Shown piece after piece: positions 53,075 through 62,400 of a stretch of 64,000 nt of DNA. Below the pieces are notes generated by a model. The model was not told the origin of the DNA, did not search any database, and saw nothing but the letters and a program-made list of their open reading frames with translations. The first letter of the stretch is position 1. The number at the start of each line of letters is the position of its first letter. Source of the DNA: Desulfurivibrio alkaliphilus AHT 2 (GTDB taxonomy: Bacteria; Desulfobacterota; Desulfobulbia; Desulfobulbales; Desulfurivibrionaceae); contig NC_014216.1 of the NCBI RefSeq assembly GCF_000092205.1, positions 806,001 through 870,000 on the forward strand, in the 5' to 3' direction. Both the position numbers and the translations under genes were made by a program.

Positions 53075-53443
53075 ATGTTACGCAGCATGCTGAAGTCCAA
53101 GATTCACCGGGCCACGGTGATTGACGCCGAGTTGCATTACGAAGGCAGTCTGGCGGTGGATGCCGAATTGATGGCGGCGGTGGGCCTGATACCGTTCGAA
53201 CAGGTCCATGTCTATAACATGAACAACGGCGAGCGTTTCGAGACCTATGTCATCGAAGCACCGGCCGGCAGCGGCATGATCGGCCTGCGCGGCGCCGCCG
53301 CCCGTAAGGGGTTGGCCGGCGACATGATCATTATCGCCAGCTACGCCATGGTGGCCGATGAAGAACTGGCCCGATACACCCCGCAAATCGTGGTACTGGA
53401 CCAGGCAAACCGCATTAAGCGCCACGGCCCGGCAAGCTCCTAA
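53075..53443 (+). CDS. panD: Aspartate 1-decarboxylase
   Basis: The 122-residue proenzyme has the self-cleavage site YEGS (G24-S25, which forms the pyruvoyl group), HRATVIDAELHYEGS around it, NMNNGERFETYVI and GDMIIIASYAMV. It supplies beta-alanine for pantothenate. The 128-bp gap before it contains CCGGCAACAGGCCGTAATCATT, which resembles the left end of the palindromic elements and may be a relic. Confidence 0.97.
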   Translation: MLRSMLKSKIHRATVIDAELHYEGSLAVDAELMAAVGLIPFEQVHVYNMNNGERFETYVIEAPAGSGMIGLRGAAARKGLAGDMIIIASYAMVADEELARYTPQIVVLDQANRIKRHGPASS

Positions 53444-53499
53444 CCGCGGCAAGAGCCATCCTTGATCGGCTTAACTTAGTAACACGTCGGGACAATTTC

Positions 53500-54273
53500 A
53501 TGAAGGTCGGTCACCCTTGCCCAACAACTGCCACCTCCCACTGCTCCCTGCGGGACGATTCAGGGTGGTTGCTGGTAACGGCGGCCACAGCCATGGAGTT
53601 GGAGCCGCTACGCCAAAGCCTAAACGGTGGCAATTACAGCGGCCGGGGAGCCGAGATCGACTTTTTAAACTGCGGGGTTGGGCCAACGGCCACCGCCGCC
53701 TCCCTGGCCGCCTGGCTGGCCTGCCGCCCAGGCCGCTATGCCGGGGTGATCATGACGGGGGTGGCCGGGGCTTACATGCTGGAGTCGGCCGGGGCGGCGG
53801 TGCAAAGTGCCCGGGTGCTGGATATCTGTGTGGCGGAACGGGAAGTTCTGGGTGATTTCGGCCTGGCCTGCGACCATGGTGCCGACCCGTTCGACAATCC
53901 ACAACTGGCCGCCGAACGGGAATTTAGCCTGCACCACCAACTGCTGCAAACCGCCTGTGATACCCTGCGGCAAAGGCGGATTCCTTTTCATCGCGGCACC
54001 TTTGTCACCGTTAACGCCGCCAGCACCACACGTCGGCGGGGAATGGCCTTGGCCCACCGCCACCTTGCCCTGTGTGAAAACATGGAAGGGGCCGCCGCCG
54101 CCCTGGTCTGCCAGCGGCTGGGGTTACCCCTGCTGGAAATTCGTTGTATCAGCAACCTGGTTGAGGACCGCGATCTGAGCCGCTGGCAACTGCCGGAGGC
54201 GGTGGCCCGTAACGCGGAAATTCTCTCCCTATTGCTGCCGGAGCTGCTAGCCGCCGTTGCCGCCTCATCTTGA
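53500..54273 (+). CDS. mqnB: Futalosine hydrolase
   Basis: The 257-residue nucleosidase of the MTA/SAH family has LLVTAATAMELEPLR, NCGVGPTATAASLA, GVAGAYMLESAG, ENMEGAAAALVC and EIRCISNLVEDRD. In the futalosine pathway it removes the base from futalosine to give dehypoxanthine-futalosine. mqnD follows 38 nt later, which supports the assignment. The first ~20 residues vary, so the start may be a little further in. Confidence 0.9.
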   Translation: MKVGHPCPTTATSHCSLRDDSGWLLVTAATAMELEPLRQSLNGGNYSGRGAEIDFLNCGVGPTATAASLAAWLACRPGRYAGVIMTGVAGAYMLESAGAAVQSARVLDICVAEREVLGDFGLACDHGADPFDNPQLAAEREFSLHHQLLQTACDTLRQRRIPFHRGTFVTVNAASTTRRRGMALAHRHLALCENMEGAAAALVCQRLGLPLLEIRCISNLVEDRDLSRWQLPEAVARNAEILSLLLPELLAAVAASS

Positions 54274-54311
54274 TAACGCCCACCACCTGTCAACACCGGA
54301 AACATGTCACC

Positions 54312-55193
54312 ATGAGCACGCCCCTTTCCTTGGGTTTTTCCCCCTGTCCCAACGACACCTTTATTTTTCATGCCTTGGTGCATGGCCTGGTGCCGCAGGC
54401 GCCGGAGTTTGATCCGATCCTGCTGGAGGATGTGGAAACCCTTAACCAGTGGGCTCTGCAGGGCAAGCTGGACGTCAGCAAGCTTTCTTTTCATGCCCTG
54501 GGGCAGGTGTTGGATGAATATGTCCTGCTGCCAGACGGGGCGGCTCTGGGCCGGGGCTGCGGCCCGCTGCTGGTGGCCCGTGAGCACCTGGACCCGGCCG
54601 AGTTGCCCGCTAAACGCCTGGCGATTCCCGGCCGTTACACCACCGCCGCCATGTTGTTGGGGCTTTATGCCCCGGCGGTATGGCAGGGTATCGCCGCCGG
54701 GGCCGGGCAGCTGCCGCCCAACCTTCGCCAGATGCGCTTTGACCGGATAATGCCGGCCCTGGTGGCAGGGGAGATCGACGCCGGAGTAATCATCCACGAA
54801 AGCCGTTTTACCTACCGCGCCCACGGCCTTAAGCTACTGGTGGATCTGGGGGCCTGGTGGGAGCAGGTCAGCGGCCTGCCCATTCCTCTGGGGGGAATTG
54901 CCGCCCGGCGCAGCCTGGGCAAGGAAAAACTGGCCGCCGTAGCCGAGGCCATCAAGCAGAGCCTGGCCCGGGCCCGCCGGCAACCGGCCGCCGCCATGGA
55001 GTATATCCGGCGTCACGCGGGGGAACTGGACAGCGAGGTGATGCGGGCCCATATCGATCTTTACGTCAACGATTTCTCCTCTGACCTTGGCCAAGAGGGG
55101 GAGCGGGCGGTGGCGGAATTTATCCGCCGGGGCCGTGCGGCCGGTATTCTCCCCGCCACCAACCAACGTTTACTTCTTGACAAGCGGGTTTGA
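54312..55193 (+). CDS. mqnD: 1,4-dihydroxy-6-naphthoate synthase
   Basis: The 293-residue protein has the MqnD/periplasmic-binding-like fold with LGFSPCPNDTFIFHALVHG at the start, EDVETLNQWAL, RLAIPGRYTTAAMLLGL and VIIHESRFTY. It catalyses the last dedicated ring step to 1,4-dihydroxy-6-naphthoate in the futalosine menaquinone route. ATG 54312 is favoured over 54270, which would overlap the gap sequence after mqnB. Confidence 0.93.
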   Translation: MSTPLSLGFSPCPNDTFIFHALVHGLVPQAPEFDPILLEDVETLNQWALQGKLDVSKLSFHALGQVLDEYVLLPDGAALGRGCGPLLVAREHLDPAELPAKRLAIPGRYTTAAMLLGLYAPAVWQGIAAGAGQLPPNLRQMRFDRIMPALVAGEIDAGVIIHESRFTYRAHGLKLLVDLGAWWEQVSGLPIPLGGIAARRSLGKEKLAAVAEAIKQSLARARRQPAAAMEYIRRHAGELDSEVMRAHIDLYVNDFSSDLGQEGERAVAEFIRRGRAAGILPATNQRLLLDKRV

Positions 55194-55279
55194 GCAACTA
55201 TATTGAAGCTTTTTCCCCAAAAAAGACCCGCAGGAACCCATAACAGGCTGTCAAAATCACCAAACGCAGGAAAGAGCAC

Positions 55280-56980
55280 ATGAAAATGAAAGGAGCCCAG
55301 GCCTTTGTTAAATGCCTGGAAGAACAAGGGGTTGAGGTTATTTTCGGCTTTCCCGGCGGGGCGGTCATCGATTTGTATGATGAACTGCTCAACACCGACA
55401 AGCTTACCCACGTACTGGTCCGCCACGAGCAGGCCGCAGTTCATGCCGCCGACGCTTACGGTCGGGTAAAAGGCGAGGTCGGGGTTGCCCTGGTCACCTC
55501 CGGCCCCGGCGCCACCAATACAGTCACCGGCATTGCCTCGGCCTACTGCGACTCCATCCCCATGGTGGTCTTCACCGGTCAGGTGCCCACCATGCTGATC
55601 GGCAACGATGCCTTCCAGGAAGTGGACATCGTCGGCATCACCCGGCCGGTGACCAAACATAACTACCTGGTGAAAAAGCCGGAAGACCTGATCCCCACCA
55701 TCCGCGAGGCCTTCCACCTGGCCCGTAGTGGCCGGCCCGGCCCGGTACTGGTTGACCTGCCCAAGGACGTAATCGGGGCCATGGTCAATTATACCGAGCC
55801 CAAGCCCATCAAGATGCGGACCTACAAACCCACCTACGAGCCTCATCCCGGTCAGGTGGAGAAGGCCTGCAAGGCCATTCTCAAAGCCAAGAAGCCGGTT
55901 CTTTACGTGGGTGGCGGGGTGATCAACGCCAATGCCGCGGAAACGGTAACCGAACTGGCCAAGAAGCTGGATATCCCAGTTACCATGACTCTCATGGGGC
56001 TGGGCGGATTCCCCGGCACCGACCCGCTTTCCATGGGGATGCTGGGCATGCACGGCACCTATTATGCCAACATGGCGGTGGCCAACTGCGACCTGCTGAT
56101 CTCCGTGGGCGCCCGTTTCGATGATCGGGTAACCGGCCGCATCGACGCCTTCGCACCCCATGCTAAAATTATCCATATCGATATCGACCCCAGTTCCATC
56201 AGCAAAAACGTCCGGGTGGATATTCCCATCGTAGCCGACTGCCTGCACGCCGTCACCGCCATGAACGCCTGGTTCGACCAGAGCAAGGACTTCAGCAAAA
56301 AGGCGGCCAAGGATCAGCACAAGGAATGGCATAAGCAGATCAAGGAATGGAAAAACCGGCACCCGCTGGGTTATGTTGAGGAAAGCGATATCATCAAGCC
56401 CCAGTTTGTGGTCCAAAAACTCCATGAATTGACCAAAGGGAACGCCATTATCACCACCGAGGTGGGCCAGAACCAGATGTGGGCGGCCCAGTTCTACCAT
56501 TTCAACAAGCCGCGCCACTTTATGACCTCCGGCGGGCTTGGTGTTATGGGCTACGGTTTTCCCGCCGCCATCGGGGCCCAGATGGCGGCCCCCAAGCAGA
56601 CGGTCATCGATATCGCCGGCGATGGTTCCATCCAGATGAACATCCAGGAGCTGGCCACCGCCAGGCAGTACAAGTGCCCGGTCAAGATCGCCATCCTCAA
56701 CAACAACTACCTGGGCATGGTGCGCCAGTGGCAGGAACTGTTCTACGACAAGCGTTACGCCCACACCCCGATGGAGGTGGCCCCGGATTTTGTCAAACTG
56801 GCGGAAGCGTACGGTGCCGTGGGTCTGCGGGCCAAAAAGCCCAGCGAAGTGGAGCCGGTGATCAAGGAAGCGCTCAAGACCAAGAACACCGTGATCATGG
56901 ACTTTGTAATTTCCCGCGAGGAGGGGGTTTACCCCATGGTTCCGGCGGGTAAAGCGACCACCGAAATGTTACTCGTTTAA
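55280..56980 (+). CDS. ilvB: Acetolactate synthase, catalytic subunit
   Basis: The 566-residue thiamine-diphosphate enzyme has VIFGFPGGAVIDLYDEL, RHEQAAVHAADAYGR, LVTSGPGATNTVTGIA, the FAD region, and the ThDP motif GDGSIQMNIQELATARQYK...NNNYLGMVRQWQ. It begins branched-chain amino acid synthesis. ilvN follows 9 nt later. No T-box or leader peptide with repeated Leu/Val codons is evident. Confidence 0.97.
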   Translation: MKMKGAQAFVKCLEEQGVEVIFGFPGGAVIDLYDELLNTDKLTHVLVRHEQAAVHAADAYGRVKGEVGVALVTSGPGATNTVTGIASAYCDSIPMVVFTGQVPTMLIGNDAFQEVDIVGITRPVTKHNYLVKKPEDLIPTIREAFHLARSGRPGPVLVDLPKDVIGAMVNYTEPKPIKMRTYKPTYEPHPGQVEKACKAILKAKKPVLYVGGGVINANAAETVTELAKKLDIPVTMTLMGLGGFPGTDPLSMGMLGMHGTYYANMAVANCDLLISVGARFDDRVTGRIDAFAPHAKIIHIDIDPSSISKNVRVDIPIVADCLHAVTAMNAWFDQSKDFSKKAAKDQHKEWHKQIKEWKNRHPLGYVEESDIIKPQFVVQKLHELTKGNAIITTEVGQNQMWAAQFYHFNKPRHFMTSGGLGVMGYGFPAAIGAQMAAPKQTVIDIAGDGSIQMNIQELATARQYKCPVKIAILNNNYLGMVRQWQELFYDKRYAHTPMEVAPDFVKLAEAYGAVGLRAKKPSEVEPVIKEALKTKNTVIMDFVISREEGVYPMVPAGKATTEMLLV

Positions 56981-56989
56981 GGAAACACC

Positions 56990-57472
56990 ATGAAACATAC
57001 TATTTCCGTTCTTCTCCAAAACAAACCGGGGGTGCTTTCCCGGGTTACCGGACTTTTCAGTGGCCGGGGCTTCAATATCGACAGCCTTTCCGTGGCCGAG
57101 ACCCTGGAAAAAGACGTCTCCTGCCTGACCCTGGTAACCCACGGGGATGAGGCGATCATTGAGCAGATCACCAAGCAGCTGCATAAGCTGATCGATGTCA
57201 TCAAGGTTACCGACATGGCCGAACATGATCATGTCGAGCGGGAAATGGCCATGATTCGGATCAAGGCCGAGGCCGGCACCCGGGCTGAAGTGCTGCGGGT
57301 GATCGACATCTTCCGGGGCAAGGTGGTGGATGTTTCCCCCAAGAGCTATGTGGTTGAGGTGACCGGCTCCAAAAGCAAGGTGCAGGCGATCATCGACATT
57401 CTGCGCCCCATCGGGATCCAGGAAATCGTCAAGACCGGTGCCCTTGCCATTACCCGGGGCAAAAAGTTTTAG
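56990..57472 (+). CDS. ilvN: Acetolactate synthase, regulatory subunit
   Basis: The 160-residue protein has an N-terminal ACT domain (HTISVLLQNKPGVLSRVTGLFSGRGFNIDSL) and the C-terminal IlvH domain (KSKVQAIIDILRPIGIQEIVKTG). It confers valine feedback and stabilises IlvB. GGAAACACC precedes the ATG. Confidence 0.97.
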   Translation: MKHTISVLLQNKPGVLSRVTGLFSGRGFNIDSLSVAETLEKDVSCLTLVTHGDEAIIEQITKQLHKLIDVIKVTDMAEHDHVEREMAMIRIKAEAGTRAEVLRVIDIFRGKVVDVSPKSYVVEVTGSKSKVQAIIDILRPIGIQEIVKTGALAITRGKKF

Positions 57473-57484
57473 CCGGATAACAAA

Positions 57485-58129
57485 ATGACCAAACCGCGTG
57501 TTCCAGTAGCCCGGGAGGGTTACCCGTTTATCCTGCTGGCCGGTTTCGCTACCCTGGTGGTGGCGATTCTCGGCCTTTTTATTCCCACCATGGTGTTGCT
57601 GGGCCTGACCATTTTTGTGCTCTTCTTCTTTCGGGATCCGGAGAGGGTGGCGCCCCACGAGGATGATGTGCTGGTTGCACCGGCCGACGGCAAGGTGATT
57701 TTAGTGGAGCGGGTCTTTGATGAGCGTTTCGTCAAGGAGCACGTCTACAAGGTCAGCATCTTCATGAACGTCTTCAACGTGCATGTTAACCGCACCCCCT
57801 TTCCCGGCCGGGTGGAGCAGATCGTTTACACCCCCGGGGCCTTCTACTCCGCCGACAGTCAGCGCGGGGCCCTGAAGAACGAGTCTTGCGCGGTTATTCT
57901 CAACTCCACCCGGGGCCAGCGTATGGCCGTGGTGCAGGTGGCGGGCCTGATCGCCCGCCGCATCGTCTGCTGGGCCGAACCCGGCGATGAGCTTAAGCGG
58001 GGCCAGCGCTTCGGCCTGATCCGCTTCGGCTCCCGGGTTGATCTTTACCTGCCGCTCTCCACCCAGCTTGAAGTGGCCGTGGGCCGCCGGGTCAAAGCCG
58101 GCGAGACGGTTCTGGGCTACCTCCCTTAA
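57485..58129 (+). CDS. psd: Phosphatidylserine decarboxylase, short type
   Basis: The 214-residue proenzyme has two N-terminal membrane segments (about 15-50), APADGKVILVE, SIFMNVFNVHVNR and the FGSRVD self-cleavage site that makes the pyruvoyl group. It forms phosphatidylethanolamine at the inner membrane. A phosphatidylserine synthase gene, often its neighbour, is absent. It follows ilvN by 12 nt. Confidence 0.94.
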   Translation: MTKPRVPVAREGYPFILLAGFATLVVAILGLFIPTMVLLGLTIFVLFFFRDPERVAPHEDDVLVAPADGKVILVERVFDERFVKEHVYKVSIFMNVFNVHVNRTPFPGRVEQIVYTPGAFYSADSQRGALKNESCAVILNSTRGQRMAVVQVAGLIARRIVCWAEPGDELKRGQRFGLIRFGSRVDLYLPLSTQLEVAVGRRVKAGETVLGYLP

Positions 58130-58176
58130 ATCGCTAACTGATCACGGGAATTCCTGCCGTGACGATCTTCCAAGGA

Positions 58177-58204
58177 GTAAGCGGGCACGGGGTTGCCCGC
58201 TTAC
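58177..58204. terminator. Hairpin between psd and the actin-like gene
   Basis: GTAAGCGGGCA and TGCCCGCTTAC form a perfect 11-bp stem with a 6-nt loop between two converging genes. It could serve both as terminator although no long T run follows. Its outer seven bases, GTAAGCG/CGCTTAC, equal the ends of the palindromic elements. Confidence 0.65.
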
Positions 58205-58205
58205 C

Positions 58206-59291
58206 TTAAATCTCTTCCGACAGGGCCATCACCATGGCCCCTTTGGCGGTGGTGTTGAGGGTGTCTTCGGCGATTCTGACCTCGGAGATCTCCACCGGCA
58301 GGTTGACCTCGCTCAGTGCCTTTTCGAAATGCTCGCGGAAACCTCCCGCCAGTACAGTGCCGCCGGCTAAGGCGATGGGGATGGGCTTGGCGATTTTGGG
58401 AATTTTGTCCGACGAGTGCAAAACATCCTGGAGGCTGTGGAGCAGGCTGTTGATGAGATCGTCGTAGTAAATGTGCAGGGCTGTTTCCACACGGTTTTTG
58501 GGGCTTCTGTTGAGACTGACCCCGCCTTCCTTGATGGTCTTGATCTTGGTGGCCGGTTCTCCCACCGAAGCGCCGACCATGTAATCGATGTAGTCACCGC
58601 CTTTTTGGATGCTGTAGGTAATGACCGGCACCGAGAGGTAGGAGAGGCAGACATTGCACATGCCGCCGCCCATGCTGATGCCGATGCCCGTGAAGTTGTC
58701 TTCCGCCAGCTCGCTCATCACCGTGGCCAGGCCCTCGTTGATGGAAATTGGCCGGAAACCAAGAGAGGAAAGAAACATCTTGATCACCGACTCGTGATAG
58801 ATGGTCGAGTTGGGGCTGTCGATGGGCTGGCCGGGAATGCTGAAACAGATCACCTCGCCTTCATTCTTGGGCTTGTTGATCAAGGTGTTGATGATGGCCT
58901 GCAGGACGGTGATCCCTTCATCCTCCCGGGCGCTCAACAACCCTTTTTCCATGGTGCGGCGGGTGTTGGTGTTGAACATGTTGGCGAAATTCTCCGCCGA
59001 GTAACCGAGGATATAGAACTGGTCGTTCTTTTCAAAAAAATTGACCTCGTTTTCCACCAGAATTTTTTTGGTGAATTTGGAGTAGGGGATGGTGAAAAAG
59101 GCATTGAGCTGCTTGACGGTGTGAATGTTTTTGCCTTTGTTCTGAGCCATGACGATATGACTGGTGCCGATATCAAGACCCACCGGCCCGCTGGGGCGTT
59201 CCGCTTCTTCGCCGATCTCTTTTTCCCTTGAAATCACGGTTTTGTGTGATGCCTTGACGGCGGTGTCCACATTGCCCATTTCATTGGCCAT
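58206..59291 (-). CDS. Actin-like ATPase of unknown role
   Basis: The 361-residue protein of the actin/Hsp70/FtsA superfamily has phosphate 1 GPVGLDIGTSHIVMAQ (about 36-51), phosphate 2 GIGISMGGGMCNVCL, an adenosine-type motif PIALAGGTVLAGGFREHFEKAL, and closing region TTAKGAMVMALSEEI. It is shorter than MreB or FtsA relatives at the N-terminal helices and has no membrane-targeting amphipathic tail that I can see. It could polymerise or act as a chaperone or motor. AAGGAGGAG lies at ideal distance before ATG 59291. Confidence 0.78.
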   Translation of the reverse strand: MANEMGNVDTAVKASHKTVISREKEIGEEAERPSGPVGLDIGTSHIVMAQNKGKNIHTVKQLNAFFTIPYSKFTKKILVENEVNFFEKNDQFYILGYSAENFANMFNTNTRRTMEKGLLSAREDEGITVLQAIINTLINKPKNEGEVICFSIPGQPIDSPNSTIYHESVIKMFLSSLGFRPISINEGLATVMSELAEDNFTGIGISMGGGMCNVCLSYLSVPVITYSIQKGGDYIDYMVGASVGEPATKIKTIKEGGVSLNRSPKNRVETALHIYYDDLINSLLHSLQDVLHSSDKIPKIAKPIPIALAGGTVLAGGFREHFEKALSEVNLPVEISEVRIAEDTLNTTAKGAMVMALSEEI

Positions 59292-59354
59292 GGCTGCTCC
59301 TCCTTAGCTTACGGTTGCCCGATGGTATTCGAAAAAATCCCTGGCATTGTACTT

Positions 59355-59383
59355 TTGGTGTGGTAAAAGTTCCAGCTTATTTT
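59355..59383 (+). promoter_or_regulatory. Candidate promoter of hrpA
   Basis: TTGGTG (59355-59360), a 17-bp spacer and TATTTT (59378-59383) precede hrpA by about 60 bases. A short stem CGGCC-ACT-GGCCG and T7 run (59393-59412) follows in the leader and could attenuate transcription. Confidence 0.4.
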
Positions 59384-59441
59384 TGTACAGATCGGCCACT
59401 GGCCGTTTTTTTCTGAATATTTTCTACTCTCCAGCTCGCCC

Positions 59442-62400
59442 ATGTCGCCCATATCATCGCCAGATCCCCGCGCTGTGAACACTACCCCCGAGCTTTCCTG
59501 CCCGGCGGAATTGCCCATTGCCGACTTCCGGGAGGAGATCATCGCGGCCATCATCAGCCACCCGGTGGTGATCATCGCCGGTGAGCCGGGCAGCGGCAAA
59601 ACCACCCAGATTCCCAAAATGTGCCTGGCCGCCGGCCGGGGGCGACAGCAAAAGATCGGCTGCACCCAGCCCCGGCGGATTGCCGCCATCTCCATGGCCG
59701 CCCGGCTGCGCGACGAGCTGGGGCCGGCCGGTGAGGTGCTGGTGGGCTACCGGATCCGCTTTTCCGATCATACCAGCCGGGCCACCCGGGTTAAATTCAT
59801 GACCGACGGCATCCTGCTGGCCGAAACCCAGCACGACCGCCAACTGGCCGATTACGACACCATCATAGTTGATGAAGCCCACGAACGCAGCCTGAATATT
59901 GATTTTTTGTTGGGTATTCTCAAGGAGTTGCTGAAGCGGCGGCCGGATCTTAAGGTAATCATCACCTCGGCCACCATCGATACCGAAAAATTTTCCCGCC
60001 ATTTCGATAAAGCCCCGGTAATTCAGGTGGCCGGCCGCACCCATCCGGTGGAGGTCCGCCACCAGCCGCCGGCGGAGACTGGGGGCGAGGCCGATGCCGA
60101 TGAACAGGGCTATACCGAGCGGGCTGCGGCGGCGGTGCTGGAGATTATCAACCACGAGCCGCCCGGCGATATCCTGGTCTTCATGCCCACCGAGCGGGAT
60201 ATCCGCGAAACCGCCGAACTGCTTGAAGGCGCTCTGGGGGCGCCGGCGGCCGCCGGCCGGGGCGGGAAGAATACCATTATGCCCCTGTATGGCCGGTTGT
60301 CGCCGAAGGAACAGCGGCGGATCTTTCAGCCGGTGAAGGGGCGCAAAATCGTCATTGCCACCAACGTGGCGGAAACCTCCATTACCGTGCCGGGGATCCG
60401 TTACGTGGTGGACACCGGGCTGGCCCGGGTGGCTGCCTACAACCCCCGGGCCCGCACTTACAAGTTACCGGTGGTGCCGGTGGCCCGTTCCGCTTGCGAT
60501 CAACGGGCCGGCCGCTGCGGCCGGGTGGCCCCGGGAGTCTGTATCCGTCTTTATGGCGAAGATGATTACCTCAACCGGCCGCTCTACACCCCGCCGGAGA
60601 TCGTCCGCTCCAACCTGGCCGAGGTGATCCTGCGCATGACCGCGCTGAAATTGGGAGATCCCGCCGCCTTTCCCTTTGTCGACCCGCCTTCCGCCCGGGC
60701 CATCAAAGATGGTTACCAGTTGCTGGCCGAACTGGGCGCCCTGGAAGGGCCGTCAGGTGGCCGCTTACAACTTTCCCGGCGGGGACGGCTGATGTCCCGC
60801 CTGCCTTTGGACCCCTGCATCTCCCGCATGATCCTGGAGGCCCGCGACCAAAACGCCCTGCGTGAGGTCTGCGTGATTGCCGCCGCCTTAAGCATCCAGG
60901 ACCCCCGGATACGGCCGGCAGACAAGGAAAAGGAAGCTGATCAGGTCCATCGCCGCTTCAGTGTGCCGGACTCCGATTTTCTCTTTTACCTCAAACTTTG
61001 GGACACCATGCAGAATGTGCTGGAACAGACCGGCAGCAAAGCCAGGTTGCGCAAGTTCTGCCAGAGCCACTTTTTGTCTTTTCAGCGCATCCGCGAGTGG
61101 CAGGATATTTATGGGCAGATCGGCCGGATCCTGGCCGGAGAAAAGGGTTTCAGCCTCAATCATGAGGCGGCCGCCGCCGATGCCGTACACAAGGCCCTGC
61201 TCAGCGGCAATCTGCGTAATATCGCCCAGAAGAAGGAAAAAAACATTTACCAGGGCGGTGGTGGCCGGGAAGTGGTGATCTTTCCCGGCTCCTCCCTTTA
61301 TTACCGCGGCGGTGAGGGCCAGGCAAAAGGGGCGAAACGGCAGGGGCGGGGGGCAAAAGAGGGCGGGCGGCCGGAAACCGGCCCCACGCCGGGCTGGCTC
61401 ATGGCCGCCGAACTGGTGGAGACCAGTCGCCTCTACGCCCGCACGGTGGCAGCCATCGACCCGGACTGGATTGAACCTCTGGCCCGCCCCTTGATGCGCT
61501 ACAGCTACAGCGATCCTCACTGGGAAAAACGCCGTGGCCAGGTGGTGGCCAAAGAAAAGGGCACCCTTTTCGGCCTGGTGGTGGTGGCCGGCCGCAAGGT
61601 GCCTTTTGCCCGGATCGATCCGGCTGAAGCCCGGCGCATTTTTATCCAGAGCGCCCTGGTAGAAGGTGAACTCAAGGGGAATTACCACTTTTTAGGGCAT
61701 AACCGGCAGTTGCTGGCAGACCTTAAAGACCTTGAGGAACGCAGTCGGCGGCGGGATTTGCTGGTGGCCGACGACCGGATTTTCCAGTTTTACGAGCAGC
61801 GCCTGCCGCCCGAGGTTTGTGATCAGGCAAGCTTGAACCGCCTGCTTAAAAAAAGGCGTGGCGACACTTTCCTGCAACTGCAACGGGAAGACCTGCTTTA
61901 CCGGGAGCCAAAGGCCGACCTCATGGAGCAGTTTCCCACCGCCATGCAGGTGGGGCAGATCAGCCTGCAACTCAGCTACCATTTTGAGCCCGGGGCGGAA
62001 GATGACGGCCTGAGCGTGCTGATTCCGGTGCAGCTGGCCGCCCACCTGCGGCCGGAGCGCTTCGAGTGGCTGGTACCGGGAATGCTGGAGGAAAAAATCT
62101 TTTTTCTGCTGAAAAATCTGCCGAAAAATTTACGCCGCCAACTGGTGCCCATCCCCCGTACCGCCGCGGAACTGGCGGAAAAGTTGCACGAAAAGTTGCA
62201 ATCGGTCAATATCTCCCTTTACCAGGCCCTGGGGCAGGAAATTTACCACCGGTACGGGCTGCGGATCGAGGCGGCGGCCTGGCCGATCAAAGCATTGCCC
62301 GATCATCTGCGCTGCCGCTTCTGTCTGGTGAACCAGGAGGACAAAATTCTCGCCTCCGGCCGCAATTTAAGCGCCCTGGCCAGCGGCGGCCCACCCGCAG

